A program made the position numbers and the translations under genes. DNA of 64,000 bases, taken from positions 30,464 through 94,463 of the forward strand of contig DVHG01000002.1 of the NCBI GenBank assembly GCA_018712345.1. Direction: 5' to 3'. Positions 53,671 to 62,692 of the stretch are shown here, one piece after another. Positions within the stretch are counted from its first letter, which is position 1. Every line of letters begins with the position of its first letter. The notes under the pieces are model-generated. The model ran no database searches. It had not been told where the DNA came from and worked only from the letters and a program-made list of their open reading frames with translations. The stretch comes from Candidatus Onthovicinus excrementipullorum. GTDB lineage: Bacteria > Bacillota > Clostridia > Oscillospirales > Acutalibacteraceae.

Positions 53671-54738
53671 ATGGGAGACTTTACCACTGTTAACTTCCCC
53701 GGGCTGGGCTGGAGTCTGGATGTCCCATCCATTGCGGCGCAGTTCACCCTTTTTGGCCACGAGTTCACGATCAAGTGGTACGGCGTCATCATCGCGTTCG
53801 GATTTTTCCTGGCCGTGCTGTGGGGCGGCCATCTCGCCTATAAATGGAAGATGAGCATCGACAAGATGCTCGATGTGCTGATCTTCGGCACCATCGGCGG
53901 CATCCTCGGTGCGCGCCTCTTCTACGTGATCTTTGAATGGGATTATTTTTCCGCACACCCGGCGGATATCCTGAAAATCTGGGAGGGCGGCCTGGCAATC
54001 TACGGCGGAATCATCGGCGGCGTCATTGCGGCCTTCATCGTCTGTAAGTTTGACAAGCTTAATTTCTATAACCTGGCGGATATGGCGGGCATGAGCCTGC
54101 TCATCGGCCAGGGCATCGGCCGCTGGGGCAATTTCATGAACCAGGAGGCCTTCGGGTGCAACACCGACTTGCCCTGGGGCATGATCAGCGATAAGACAAC
54201 CGCCTATCTGCTCAGCCATGAGGCGGAGATTGAGGCGGGGGGCGTGATGGTGGATCCATACGCGCCGGTACATCCCACTTTCTTTTATGAATCGGTCTGG
54301 TGCCTGCTGGGCTTCTTTGTCCTGTGGCTGATCTGCGCTAAATTCCGCAAGTTCAGCGGCCAGATCGCCCTGTGCTACGGCATCTGGTACGGCCTGGAGC
54401 GCATGGTGGTGGAGGGCCTGCGTACAGACAGCCTCTATATTGGGAACACGAACATCCGCGTCTCCCAGCTGCTCTCCGCAGTACTTGTGGTGGTCTGCAT
54501 CGGGGTTCTGGTATACATGCTGATCCGGGTCAAAAAGCATCCCCGCCCGATTGAGGGCGTCGATTTCTTCCCCGAAGAGCCCAAAAAGGAGCCGAAAAAG
54601 AAGAAAAAGGCTGCGGCCGCGCAGGCTGTTGTAACAGACGCAGCGGAGCAGGAGGCCCCGGCGGATCAGGGAACGGCCCCCGCACCCACGGAGCCGGAAA
54701 AACAGGACGGAGGGAATACAGATGGCACAGATCATTGA
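53671..54738 (+). CDS. lgt: Prolipoprotein diacylglyceryl transferase Lgt with charged C-terminal tail
   Basis: Membrane enzyme that attaches diacylglycerol to the lipobox Cys of prolipoproteins (for example the BMP protein at 26364). 355 aa with about seven spans; the Lgt signature GRWGNFMNQEAFG is at residues 149-161, preceded by GGLAIYGGIIGG. After the last span (about residue 285) comes a tail of some 65 residues, first basic (PKKEPKKKKKAAAA) then acidic and Pro-rich, not part of the usual family. Its end overlaps folD by 17 bp. Confidence 0.94.
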   Translation: MGDFTTVNFPGLGWSLDVPSIAAQFTLFGHEFTIKWYGVIIAFGFFLAVLWGGHLAYKWKMSIDKMLDVLIFGTIGGILGARLFYVIFEWDYFSAHPADILKIWEGGLAIYGGIIGGVIAAFIVCKFDKLNFYNLADMAGMSLLIGQGIGRWGNFMNQEAFGCNTDLPWGMISDKTTAYLLSHEAEIEAGGVMVDPYAPVHPTFFYESVWCLLGFFVLWLICAKFRKFSGQIALCYGIWYGLERMVVEGLRTDSLYIGNTNIRVSQLLSAVLVVVCIGVLVYMLIRVKKHPRPIEGVDFFPEEPKKEPKKKKKAAAAQAVVTDAAEQEAPADQGTAPAPTEPEKQDGGNTDGTDH

Positions 54739-55576
54739 CGGAAAATCCGTGGCCGCACAGGTGCGCGCCGATGTGGCAGCGGAGGTGGCGCAGCTCAGGG
54801 AGCGCGGCATCACGCCCGGCTTGGCGGTCATCGTGGTGGGGGACGACCCGGCCTCGCGCATTTATGTCAATAATAAGAAGAAGGCGTGTGCAGAGGTGGG
54901 TATCTACTCGGAGGAGCACGCGCTCGCTGCGGACACCACGCTCGATGAGCTGATCGCACTTGTGCGCGCGCTTAACAGCCGGGGTGATATCAGCGGCATC
55001 CTCTGCCAGCTCCCTCTGCCGGACGGTCTAGACGAGCGCGCCGTCATTGAAAATATCGCGCCCATTAAGGATGTGGATGCGTTCCATCCCTCCAATGTCG
55101 GGCGGATCATGCTGGGGGACTATCACTTCCTGCCCTGCACCCCGGCCGGGATCATGGAGCTGCTGCGCCGTTATGATATTGATGTGGACGGCAAGGAGTG
55201 TGTCGTGGTCGGGCGGAGCAACATCGTGGGCAAGCCGATGAGCATGCTCCTGCTCCACAGCAACGGCACTGTGACCACGTGCCATTCCCACACCCAGGAC
55301 CTCAAATCCATCACCGCCCGGGCGGATGTTTTGGTGGCCGCTATCGGCAAGCCGAAGTTTATCACCGGCGATATGGTCAAGGAGGGCGCCGTGGTGATCG
55401 ACGTGGGCATGGACCGGGACGAGAATGGAAAGCTCTGCGGGGATGTGGACTTTGCATCCGTGGAGCCAAAGGCGTCATACATCACGCCGGTGCCCGGCGG
55501 TGTCGGCCCGATGACGATTGCCATGCTGCTGCAGAACACTGTCACCGCCGCCAAGATCCAGAATATGATCGACTGA
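54722..55576 (+). CDS. folD: Methylenetetrahydrofolate dehydrogenase/cyclohydrolase FolD
   Basis: Bifunctional enzyme interconverting 5,10-methylene-, methenyl- and 10-formyl-tetrahydrofolate. 284 aa. The catalytic Lys lies in RIYVNNKKKACAEVG near residue 52-56; the family signature GILCQLPLPDGLDE follows near 90-103; the NADP site is VVGRSNIVGKPMSMLL near 160; and the C-terminal PVPGGVGPMTIAMLLQNT is complete. ATG at 54722, inside the lgt tail, follows ACGGAGGG. Confidence 0.97.
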   Translation: MAQIIDGKSVAAQVRADVAAEVAQLRERGITPGLAVIVVGDDPASRIYVNNKKKACAEVGIYSEEHALAADTTLDELIALVRALNSRGDISGILCQLPLPDGLDERAVIENIAPIKDVDAFHPSNVGRIMLGDYHFLPCTPAGIMELLRRYDIDVDGKECVVVGRSNIVGKPMSMLLLHSNGTVTTCHSHTQDLKSITARADVLVAAIGKPKFITGDMVKEGAVVIDVGMDRDENGKLCGDVDFASVEPKASYITPVPGGVGPMTIAMLLQNTVTAAKIQNMID

Positions 55577-55626
55577 TCTCCCGCCCGGTGCAGCCGGGCG
55601 GATTTCTGTTTAGGGAGGAGCGCGCG

Positions 55627-55884
55627 ATGAATCCCGTTTCAAAAATACTGCTGATTTTTGCGCTGTGTGTACTGGCGGCGGCGCTGATTGCCGCGGCGGT
55701 CTATTATGTCCGCTTTTACAGATACAAGCACTTCCGCTGTCCCAAGTGCGGCCATTGCTTTAAGCCGCCGGTGCTGAGAATGATTTTCTCTGTCAACGCG
55801 GTGGATGGCAAGATTATCAAATGTCCCCACTGCGGGGAGCGGGAGTACATGGAGCCCGCCTGGGACGACGATGCCAAAGTGTAA
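55627..55884 (+). CDS. Small zinc-ribbon membrane protein
   Basis: 85 aa, not recognised beyond its features. An N-terminal hydrophobic span (ILLIFALCVLAAALIAAAVYY) is followed by two cysteine pairs, CPKCGHCF and CPHCGERE, about 25 residues apart, a zinc ribbon. The ATG at 55627 follows AGGGAGGAG. It is the last gene of the run beginning at yfmF; an imperfect GC-rich hairpin follows at about 55909-55955. A longer frame-shifted reading upstream is the shadow of folD. Confidence 0.75.
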   Translation: MNPVSKILLIFALCVLAAALIAAAVYYVRFYRYKHFRCPKCGHCFKPPVLRMIFSVNAVDGKIIKCPHCGEREYMEPAWDDDAKV

Positions 55885-56069
55885 CAGTGCTGTATGTTTT
55901 ATAATAGAACGGCCCTGCGCAGCCGGGATTGAGTTCTGCTGCGCGGGGCGTTTCCATATGGACCTTCTATTTTTTCGGTATTCTGATTTTTGTATGTCCG
56001 GTGCCAGATTTTACATGTCTCTGGCAGAAAAAATCCTGTAAAATAGGAGTGTAAGGGGATGAGTAGCAC

Positions 56070-58520
56070 ATGAGAATTTATCAGAAAGACCGAAAGAATC
56101 CGGTCAGGCTCTTTGACGATCCGGCGGAGCTCACCGGGCTCAAGTGCGGGGCGGATTTTACCTTTGATGTGATGCGGGAGGAGTACTTCGTCGTTCAGCT
56201 GCTGCTGTGTGAGTGCTCCGGTGATTACGCGGTTTCCGTCTCCGGCATGGAGGGACGGGCCACCGTGTACAATACACAGGGGATCGATAAGTTCGGCCGG
56301 CCGTTCACCCGGAAATTCCACGCGGCCGCCGGGCAGATCAATCCGGTGTATATCGGCTTTGATTTTTCCGGCCTGCCGGCCGGGCAATATGAGGCATCGG
56401 TGCTGTTTGACGGCGCACAGCGGGAGACGGTTGCCCTGCATTTTCATGTATCCCAGGACGCTGTCCGGAATCACGGATACGAGGACCTGTGGAGGCTCTC
56501 CCGCCTCAACTGGCTCAACAGCACCCGGGCGCAGGACCATGCAGTAGTCCCGCCGTTCCTCCCCATCCGGACGGACGGCACGGAGATCGGTTTGCTGGGC
56601 CGAACGGTCACCCTCGGCCCGGACCTTCAGCTCCGCCAGGTGGAGAGCTTTTTTGATGAGGGCGTCTGCCTGCGAAATGAGCCGCAGCTCCGGCTGCTGA
56701 GGGCGCCGTCGTCTTTCCGGGTGGTGGGGGAGACGTTCACCTTTTCCGCTCCGGCGGTGAAAAATGATGGCGACTGTGCCATGCTCTCCGTAAAGGGGGA
56801 GAGCGAGCGGCTCACCGCAGACATCCGGCTGGAGGTCCGCTGCGAGGGGAAGCTCGAATATTTTATTGTGCTCACACCGCGGGAGGACTTTGACGCGCGC
56901 ACTGTGCTGAATGTCCCGTTTTCCGGGCAGGCGAGCGTTTACAATATGGGGCTGGGCAAGCGCGGCGGCTATTTTAAGGCGGTCGAGGTCCGGTGGGACG
57001 GCCTGCGCCATGACTGCCTGTACACCGGCACCGTCAATGCCGGGGCGATGATCCGGCTCAAGGCGGCGGATTACCGCACGCCGCTCGTCAACGTCTACTA
57101 TAAAAATCTGCCCATCCGGATCCCGGAGGATACGTGGGATAACCATGGCGCGGGAAGAATTGCGTCCACAAGCTCGCCGGAGGGGGCCGATTTTACGGCA
57201 GATGCGGGCAATATTCGCTACCGCGGCGGGGAAACATACACATTCCGGTACGAGGTCTTTCTCACCCCGTTCAAGCCGGTGGACTATCAGAAGCATTACG
57301 GCATACGGTACTATCAAAGCTATCACGTAGACGACCGCGAATACCGGCATCTGCGGCGGGCGGAAAAGGTAGGCTTGAACTATTTTAATGTCCACCACGG
57401 CAATTCCCTGCACCCGTATATCAACTACCCGTTTGTTGAGACGCGGCGGCTGAAAAAATTCATTGATACCGCCGCACAGAAGGGCATCGGCGTAAAGGTA
57501 TACTATACTGCGCGGGAGATGAGCAACCACACCGCGGAGCTCTTCTGCTACAAGGCGCTTGGGAATGAGATCATTTTCCAGCAGAAGGGGCAGGGGCTCG
57601 ATACATTTCAGGACCGCGCCTGGCTGCGCAAATACTTTGGAGAAAATATTATCCCCGCCTGGCAGGTCCACTATAAGAGCGGCCCGCATAAGGGGGATGA
57701 CGACATCGCCTTCATCATTCAGCCGGATTCCCGCCTTGAAAATTATTACATCGAGGGCCTCCAGTGGCTGGTGGGCCGCATGGGGATCAAAGGGATCTAT
57801 ATTGATGATACCTCCCTGGACGATGTGACGCTCCGACGGGCCCGGAAAATTCTCGACCGGACGGGCGGGCTGATCGATATGCACATGTGGAACCACGAGG
57901 AGGAACGCGCCGGGGACTGCGCCTGCATGAATATCTATACCAACATCCTCCCGTTTGTGGACAGCCTGTGGATCGGCGAGGGGTTTGACTGCCGCAGGCT
58001 CTCCCCGGACTATATCTTCACAGAGGTCAGCGGCCTGATGTACGGCAATATGAGTGAAATGCTCGAGGGCGGCGGCGATCCGTACGCGGGCATGCTCTAC
58101 GGTATGAACAACCGGTACGGCTGGCATGTTTTTAATGCGGACCGCATTTACAGGGTGTGGGACGATTTTGGCATTCAGGACGCGCGCATGCTCGGCTACT
58201 GGCACAGCGAGTGCCCCGTGCACACGGACAGCCCGGATGTCCTCGCCACTGTATATGAAAAAGAGGATGCCCTGCTGGTGGCTGTGTATAATTTTGCCGA
58301 ACAAAAGAAAAGGTTCCGCTATCAGCTTGATTTCGCCAGGATGCCGTTTGCCGCCTGTACGCTGGAAAAAATTCAGCTCCACTGGCGGGAGCGCCGCAGG
58401 ATTGCCCGGGCGACGCATCTGGACGGTGAAAACATTCTGCCCCCGCGCAGCGGTGTGATGTTCCTGCTGAAAAAAGCACAGGGGGAAACCGCCCGCCCGA
58501 TCGCCAACCATAAATTTTGA
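56070..58520 (+). CDS. Putative glycoside hydrolase (TIM-barrel, DUF6067/GH123-like)
   Basis: 816 aa without signal peptide. The N-terminal half (about 1-400) is beta-rich and like a carbohydrate-binding/jelly-roll region; the second half looks like a glycosidase barrel, with KVGLNYFNVHHG, KGIGVKVYYTAREMSN, and an acidic site GIKGIYIDDTSLDD near residue 570-583, then MHMWNHEEE. This pattern resembles DUF6067-type glycoside hydrolases, related to GH123, but I am not certain of the family. The catalytic acids could be the Asp pair in YIDD. It stands alone, 45 bp upstream of the FAD/Rieske gene. Confidence 0.65.
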   Translation: MRIYQKDRKNPVRLFDDPAELTGLKCGADFTFDVMREEYFVVQLLLCECSGDYAVSVSGMEGRATVYNTQGIDKFGRPFTRKFHAAAGQINPVYIGFDFSGLPAGQYEASVLFDGAQRETVALHFHVSQDAVRNHGYEDLWRLSRLNWLNSTRAQDHAVVPPFLPIRTDGTEIGLLGRTVTLGPDLQLRQVESFFDEGVCLRNEPQLRLLRAPSSFRVVGETFTFSAPAVKNDGDCAMLSVKGESERLTADIRLEVRCEGKLEYFIVLTPREDFDARTVLNVPFSGQASVYNMGLGKRGGYFKAVEVRWDGLRHDCLYTGTVNAGAMIRLKAADYRTPLVNVYYKNLPIRIPEDTWDNHGAGRIASTSSPEGADFTADAGNIRYRGGETYTFRYEVFLTPFKPVDYQKHYGIRYYQSYHVDDREYRHLRRAEKVGLNYFNVHHGNSLHPYINYPFVETRRLKKFIDTAAQKGIGVKVYYTAREMSNHTAELFCYKALGNEIIFQQKGQGLDTFQDRAWLRKYFGENIIPAWQVHYKSGPHKGDDDIAFIIQPDSRLENYYIEGLQWLVGRMGIKGIYIDDTSLDDVTLRRARKILDRTGGLIDMHMWNHEEERAGDCACMNIYTNILPFVDSLWIGEGFDCRRLSPDYIFTEVSGLMYGNMSEMLEGGGDPYAGMLYGMNNRYGWHVFNADRIYRVWDDFGIQDARMLGYWHSECPVHTDSPDVLATVYEKEDALLVAVYNFAEQKKRFRYQLDFARMPFAACTLEKIQLHWRERRRIARATHLDGENILPPRSGVMFLLKKAQGETARPIANHKF

Positions 58521-58574
58521 CGTGCATCAGTAACCGCCGCCCCGCCGGGCCATACTAACGGCGAGGTGATTATG

Positions 58575-59873
58575 ATGAAATCAATCTGGTCGGCCGGCAC
58601 CGAGCTGCCGCGCTTTAAAAAGCTGGACCGGGATATCCGGACAGACGTGCTGGTCATCGGCGGCGGCATCACGGGTATTCTGTGCGCCTGGGCACTCGGG
58701 CAGAAGGGGGTCCGCTGTACGGTTGCCGAGGCAAGGCGTATCTGCTCCGGCGTGACCCAAAACACAACGGCGAAAATCACGGTACAGCACGGGCTGATCT
58801 ATGACAGGTTGATCCGCCGCTTCGGCTCTGAAAAAGCTGCCCTGTACCTGAAGGCCAATCAGAACGCACTTGAAAAATACCGGGAGGCCTGCGCGGGGAT
58901 CGACTGTTCCTTTGAGGAGAAGGACGCCTTTGTGTATACGCGGGAGCACCCGGATCGGATTGAGCGGGAGGTTCACGCCTATGGGGCGCTGGGCTATCCG
59001 GCGGATGCGTCTGGAAAATTATCCCTCCCCTTCCCAACGGCGGGTGCCGTACGGGTGCCGGGGCAGGCGCAGTTTGATCCGCTGCGCTTTCTCAGGGGGA
59101 TTGCAGGTCCGCTGGAAATCTACGAGGACACGCCTGTACTGGAAATGCTCTCCCCGCATCAGGCGCGTACGCCGGACGGCATAATTACGGCTAAAAAGAT
59201 TATCGCGGCCACGCATTTCCCCTTTATCAATAAGCACGGGTTCTACTTTCTCAAGCTGTATCAGGCGCGCTCCTATGTGCTGGCGCTGGAAAACGCCGCG
59301 GATGTGCAGGGAATGTATATTGATGAGGCACAGGGCGGGTTCTCCTTCCGCAATGCCGGCGGCCTGCTGCTGTTGGGCGGCGGCGGTCATCGGACGGGAA
59401 AGGCCGGCGGCGGATGGACCACCCTGCGGCAAGCCGCTGCGCAGTTTTATCCGCAGGCGTCGGAGACCTTTCACTGGGCCGCCCAGGACTGCATGGCACT
59501 CGACGGCGTCCCGTATATTGGGCGGTACGCGCCTACCACACCGGATTTTTATGTGGCGACGGGCTTTAACAAATGGGGTATGACCTCGGCCATGGCCGCT
59601 GCCCTGATCCTGCGCGATCTGATCTGCGGGGAGGAGAACCCCTGCGCGGCGGTATTTGATCCGTCCCGCAGCATCCTGCACCCGCAGCTGGCTGTGAATG
59701 CCTTTGAGACGGCGGTCGATTTCCTGACCCCCACCCTCCGGCGCTGCCCGCACCTGGGCTGCGCACTCAAGTGGAATCCGCAGGAGCACTCGTGGGACTG
59801 CCCTTGCCACGGCTCCCGGTTCAGCGAGAACGGGGTGCTGCTTGACAATCCGGCCACAGGGAACATGAAATAA
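58575..59873 (+). CDS. FAD-dependent oxidoreductase with C-terminal Rieske [2Fe-2S] domain (YhfW-like)
   Basis: Fusion of a DAO-type FAD domain and a short Rieske domain, 432 aa. FAD loop VIGGGITGILCAWALG near residues 27-42; ATGFNKWGMTSAMAAA near 330 is the late FAD-binding motif. The Rieske cluster ligands are CPHLGC near 390 and CPCHGS near 408. B. subtilis YhfW has this domain order. ATG at 58575 lies six bases after GAGGTG; ATG at 58572 and GTG at 58566 are alternatives. Electron partner and substrate unknown. A terminator follows. Confidence 0.88.
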   Translation: MKSIWSAGTELPRFKKLDRDIRTDVLVIGGGITGILCAWALGQKGVRCTVAEARRICSGVTQNTTAKITVQHGLIYDRLIRRFGSEKAALYLKANQNALEKYREACAGIDCSFEEKDAFVYTREHPDRIEREVHAYGALGYPADASGKLSLPFPTAGAVRVPGQAQFDPLRFLRGIAGPLEIYEDTPVLEMLSPHQARTPDGIITAKKIIAATHFPFINKHGFYFLKLYQARSYVLALENAADVQGMYIDEAQGGFSFRNAGGLLLLGGGGHRTGKAGGGWTTLRQAAAQFYPQASETFHWAAQDCMALDGVPYIGRYAPTTPDFYVATGFNKWGMTSAMAAALILRDLICGEENPCAAVFDPSRSILHPQLAVNAFETAVDFLTPTLRRCPHLGCALKWNPQEHSWDCPCHGSRFSENGVLLDNPATGNMK

Positions 59874-59916
59874 AACCGGTCGGGCAGGGCGCCCAATCCC
59901 GGTACTGAATCCGTTT

Positions 59917-59947
59917 AAAAAGGCGAACCCACAGGGTTCGCCTTTTC
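59917..59947. terminator. Bidirectional terminator between convergent genes
   Basis: AAAAGGCGAACCC pairs with GGGTTCGCCTTTT around a 3-nt loop, with T-runs on both strands. It serves the FAD/Rieske gene (plus) and the HAD gene ending at 59947 (minus). Confidence 0.9.
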
Positions 59948-60603
59948 TATCCGATAATTTTCAGCAGCTGTGCAAAGCTGTCTGCACGGTAAGTTGCGCC
60001 GGCCTGCTTCAATTCCTGCACGCCGCCGTAGCCGAACGTCAGACCGATACTGTCCATCCCGGCGCCGCGGGCGCCCTCAATATCGTGCAGGCGGTCCCCG
60101 ATCATGACACACGATTCCAGCGGAACCGGTGTGCCCAGCGCCTGCTCCAGGCGAGCGTGCGCCGTCTCGATTACCTCGGCCTTTTTGGTACGTGAGCCAT
60201 CCAGGCAGCTGCCGCACACGGCGTCAAAACAGTCAGCAATCTTAAAGTGCTCCAAAATCTGCCGCGCAAACACCTCCGGCTTGGAGGTGGCCAGAGCGAT
60301 TGCCCTGTCCCGCGCTTTCAGTTCTGCCAGCAGTTCGGGCACGCCGGGAAGGAGCGCATTTTCCCAGATACCGCGGTCCGCAAAATACTCCCGGTATTTC
60401 CCTACGGCCTCCATGGCCTTTTCCCGGTCAAAGCCGTAAAACTGCATGAACGATTCATGCAGCGGCGGGCCGATAAAGGGGATCAGCTCCTCCAGCTCCG
60501 CATGGATGCCATACGAGTCAAGCGCATAGGCGACGGAGTTGGTGATGCCCTCTTTGGGGTCTGTCAGCGTCCCGTCCAGGTCAAAAAAGAGATACCGGTA
60601 CAT
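59947..60603 (-). CDS. HAD-family phosphatase (phosphoglycolate phosphatase-like)
   Basis: HAD superfamily hydrolase with alpha-helical cap, 218 aa. Motif I DLDGTLTDP at residues 8-16 (nucleophile Asp8), motif II ATSKPEVF near 106, Lys in the KKAEVI segment near 142, and motif III/IV GDRLHDIEGARGAGM near 170. Similar to PgpH/Gph-type phosphatases. ATG at 60603 follows GGGGGGAGA; the frame is open further upstream into non-coding DNA. It is the last GC-rich gene before the AT-rich segment. Confidence 0.92.
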   Translation of the reverse strand: MYRYLFFDLDGTLTDPKEGITNSVAYALDSYGIHAELEELIPFIGPPLHESFMQFYGFDREKAMEAVGKYREYFADRGIWENALLPGVPELLAELKARDRAIALATSKPEVFARQILEHFKIADCFDAVCGSCLDGSRTKKAEVIETAHARLEQALGTPVPLESCVMIGDRLHDIEGARGAGMDSIGLTFGYGGVQELKQAGATYRADSFAQLLKIIG

Positions 60604-60822
60604 AAAATCTCCCCCCGTTCTCCGCGATTGTACCACAGCAGGGGCACAATCACAAGTACCATTAGTGGATTTGGCAAATTGTTTTTTTACAAGAACAACT
60701 CCGCCACCGTCTCGCAATGGCACGAGAGGACAGAAAGTACGTCATTTGTCAGGCAGTTTGTCCGACTTGATCCACAGGTATTTCTGTCCTCTTGGTCGTA
60801 TGTGGGAACATATCATATTATT
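60604..60822. other. Composition boundary with a 12-bp inverted repeat
   Basis: 219 bp between two minus-strand genes. Base composition falls here from GC-rich on the left to AT-rich on the right. AGAGGACAGAAA (60725-60736) is repeated inverted as TTTCTGTCCTCT (60781-60792). This could be a weak terminator of the gene ending at 60823 or a remnant of an insertion end. No att-type direct repeat or gene was found. Confidence 0.45.
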
Positions 60823-62619
60823 TTAATCATAAATTCCTTTTCCGAGACAACATTTTTTAAACTTCTTTCCGCTACCACAAGGGCATGGATCATTTCTTCC
60901 TACTTTTTTCTTCTTTATATCTGTACTTTTGATACCTGGATACTCATATGGAATACCATGTTTTTCAAAATATATTTTATCGATAAGGCTTGGACCATTA
61001 GGTGGGAAAAAAGCCGCACTATCTTTTATATGTTCCTTCAATTGCGAATCCAAAAAATATCCTTCTATAACATCCAGCTCGTCAGAAGATAAAACATTGA
61101 CGTGATTCTCTATTCGCCAAACAAGATAGTCAATAAAGTCCTGTGCCCCTTTATATAAGTATTTCAAAATTTCAATTATATTTTCAAAATCATGCCAATT
61201 ACACACCCACGGATACGGCTCATCTACATCTTTCTCTAATATTAACGATGTATTTACTGCCAGACCACCAAATTGATTCAGGGTAAGCACCAGTGGCAAT
61301 ATAGTTTTCCGTGAGATGTTTTGAATTTGAAATTTATTATTTTTATTCTCATACAAAACTACATTGTTTTGCCTTTCAATAAACTTTTTCAGGGTGATTG
61401 CCTGTGCATAGGCACCCCCAATCCCACTGTCCGAATGAAAATGATCAGTAATGCGCGTATATGCTTTTTGAGGATTAAAAAATGGCTCTCTAACTTTAGA
61501 AGCCTTTACCTCCGCTATCAAAATATAATCATGAAACTCAATTAATAGATCATGTTCTTTCGTTCCCCTCTCTTCACACACATTTGTATGATATATTGCC
61601 TGATCTCCAAAAACTCTTTTGAAATAGTCAAGAAATTGATTTTCCACAATTTCAGCTTTAATTTTTTTATATTTATCTGCAAATTTATTCTTCGGATTTT
61701 CCAAAACTTCAGTTATATAATTATAAATTGCATTTAATAAAAACTGTGGATGAACGATAAATAAAGTTTCTCCTTCATCAATCCAACAAAGCGGATGCTC
61801 CGCAAATGGATTTTTCCCATTATAATATAAAAAATCTCTTGCTTTTCTGTACAGCCCAAAAATAGTTAATAGCTTTTCTCCTTTTTCTTTTCCAAACTTT
61901 TCTCGTACCTTTGATGCCTTTATTGAATTTATTCCATCCATTGCATTTTGAAAATTATCCCTTGCCGGGCCTTGAGCGAATGCCATTAATCGCTCAAACT
62001 CTTTTTCAACATCAACTGCATAAGGATTAAAAGAATTCAAAAAATCTTTTAGATTGTTAATCGCATATATAGACGAATCCATCGCATCTTGAAATTCATC
62101 ACATATCAATTGATAAAAGGCAATATAATCCTCAACCCTTAGCCCTGTCAGATTTTCCAATTCTGAATCAAAAGGATTATACAGTATTCTAAGCAAATCA
62201 ACCGTTTGCTCTACATACCTTAATATCCCTGTATCAAAATAAGATATAAACGCCTCCATAGATACCAAATTTCGCTTTATATCATTAGGATCTGACGTCT
62301 TATCAATATCAAGAAAAGTTTTTATATATTCCAAGGTTATTTCTTGTACATCATTTTCTAATTCATTGTATATTCCACTTTCTTCATCTTGCGTAATGTG
62401 CCCATTACTTTTATCATCTGTACTCATAAGTAGACCGGCTAAGTAAGTGTATTGCTTCTGTGGCGAAATAAGTTCTGTTTTATTGAATATATCCGATTGT
62501 TCAGCAAAGTCTTCTGCCCCATTTGCAAAAGTAATAAAATGAATTCCAATCATCCCTAACAAATCACGTGTACCGATATTTTCCAGTTTATCTTTTAATA
62601 CTTTTATCTTTTCCTCCAT
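60823..62619 (-). CDS. Putative PD-(D/E)XK nuclease with C-terminal SEC-C zinc motif (defence module)
   Basis: 598 aa, not a member of any family I can name with certainty. A largely helical N-terminal half is followed by [20 protein letters not shown], where Asp357, Glu370 and Lys372 fit the D...ExK core of PD-(D/E)XK nucleases, with a downstream Gln helix ([11 protein letters not shown]). The C-terminus is a SEC-C motif ([18 protein letters not shown], about 568-586). The ATG at 62619 has AAGGAG seven bases upstream. The gene is AT-rich unlike its left neighbours and lies 73 bp downstream of the Abi_C-like gene, so the two are probably one transcript. Confidence 0.7.
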   Translation of the reverse strand: MEEKIKVLKDKLENIGTRDLLGMIGIHFITFANGAEDFAEQSDIFNKTELISPQKQYTYLAGLLMSTDDKSNGHITQDEESGIYNELENDVQEITLEYIKTFLDIDKTSDPNDIKRNLVSMEAFISYFDTGILRYVEQTVDLLRILYNPFDSELENLTGLRVEDYIAFYQLICDEFQDAMDSSIYAINNLKDFLNSFNPYAVDVEKEFERLMAFAQGPARDNFQNAMDGINSIKASKVREKFGKEKGEKLLTIFGLYRKARDFLYYNGKNPFAEHPLCWIDEGETLFIVHPQFLLNAIYNYITEVLENPKNKFADKYKKIKAEIVENQFLDYFKRVFGDQAIYHTNVCEERGTKEHDLLIEFHDYILIAEVKASKVREPFFNPQKAYTRITDHFHSDSGIGGAYAQAITLKKFIERQNNVVLYENKNNKFQIQNISRKTILPLVLTLNQFGGLAVNTSLILEKDVDEPYPWVCNWHDFENIIEILKYLYKGAQDFIDYLVWRIENHVNVLSSDELDVIEGYFLDSQLKEHIKDSAAFFPPNGPSLIDKIYFEKHGIPYEYPGIKSTDIKKKKVGRNDPCPCGSGKKFKKCCLGKGIYD

Positions 62620-62692
62620 ATGTTTTCTCCTTGCCAATAACTACATATCTTATCTTCCTTTTTCAATGGAAACAGCAGTATGCCGGGATCAT

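Noticed and set aside
55899-58511. 870-aa open frame antisense to the glycosidase-like gene
   Set aside because: Shadow frame; the plus-strand frame has a sensible start, motifs and stop.
60673-60720. Coding extension of the HAD gene upstream of 60603
   Set aside because: The extension runs through the composition boundary and carries no HAD sequence; ATG 60603 has a good ribosome site and DLDGT at residue 8.
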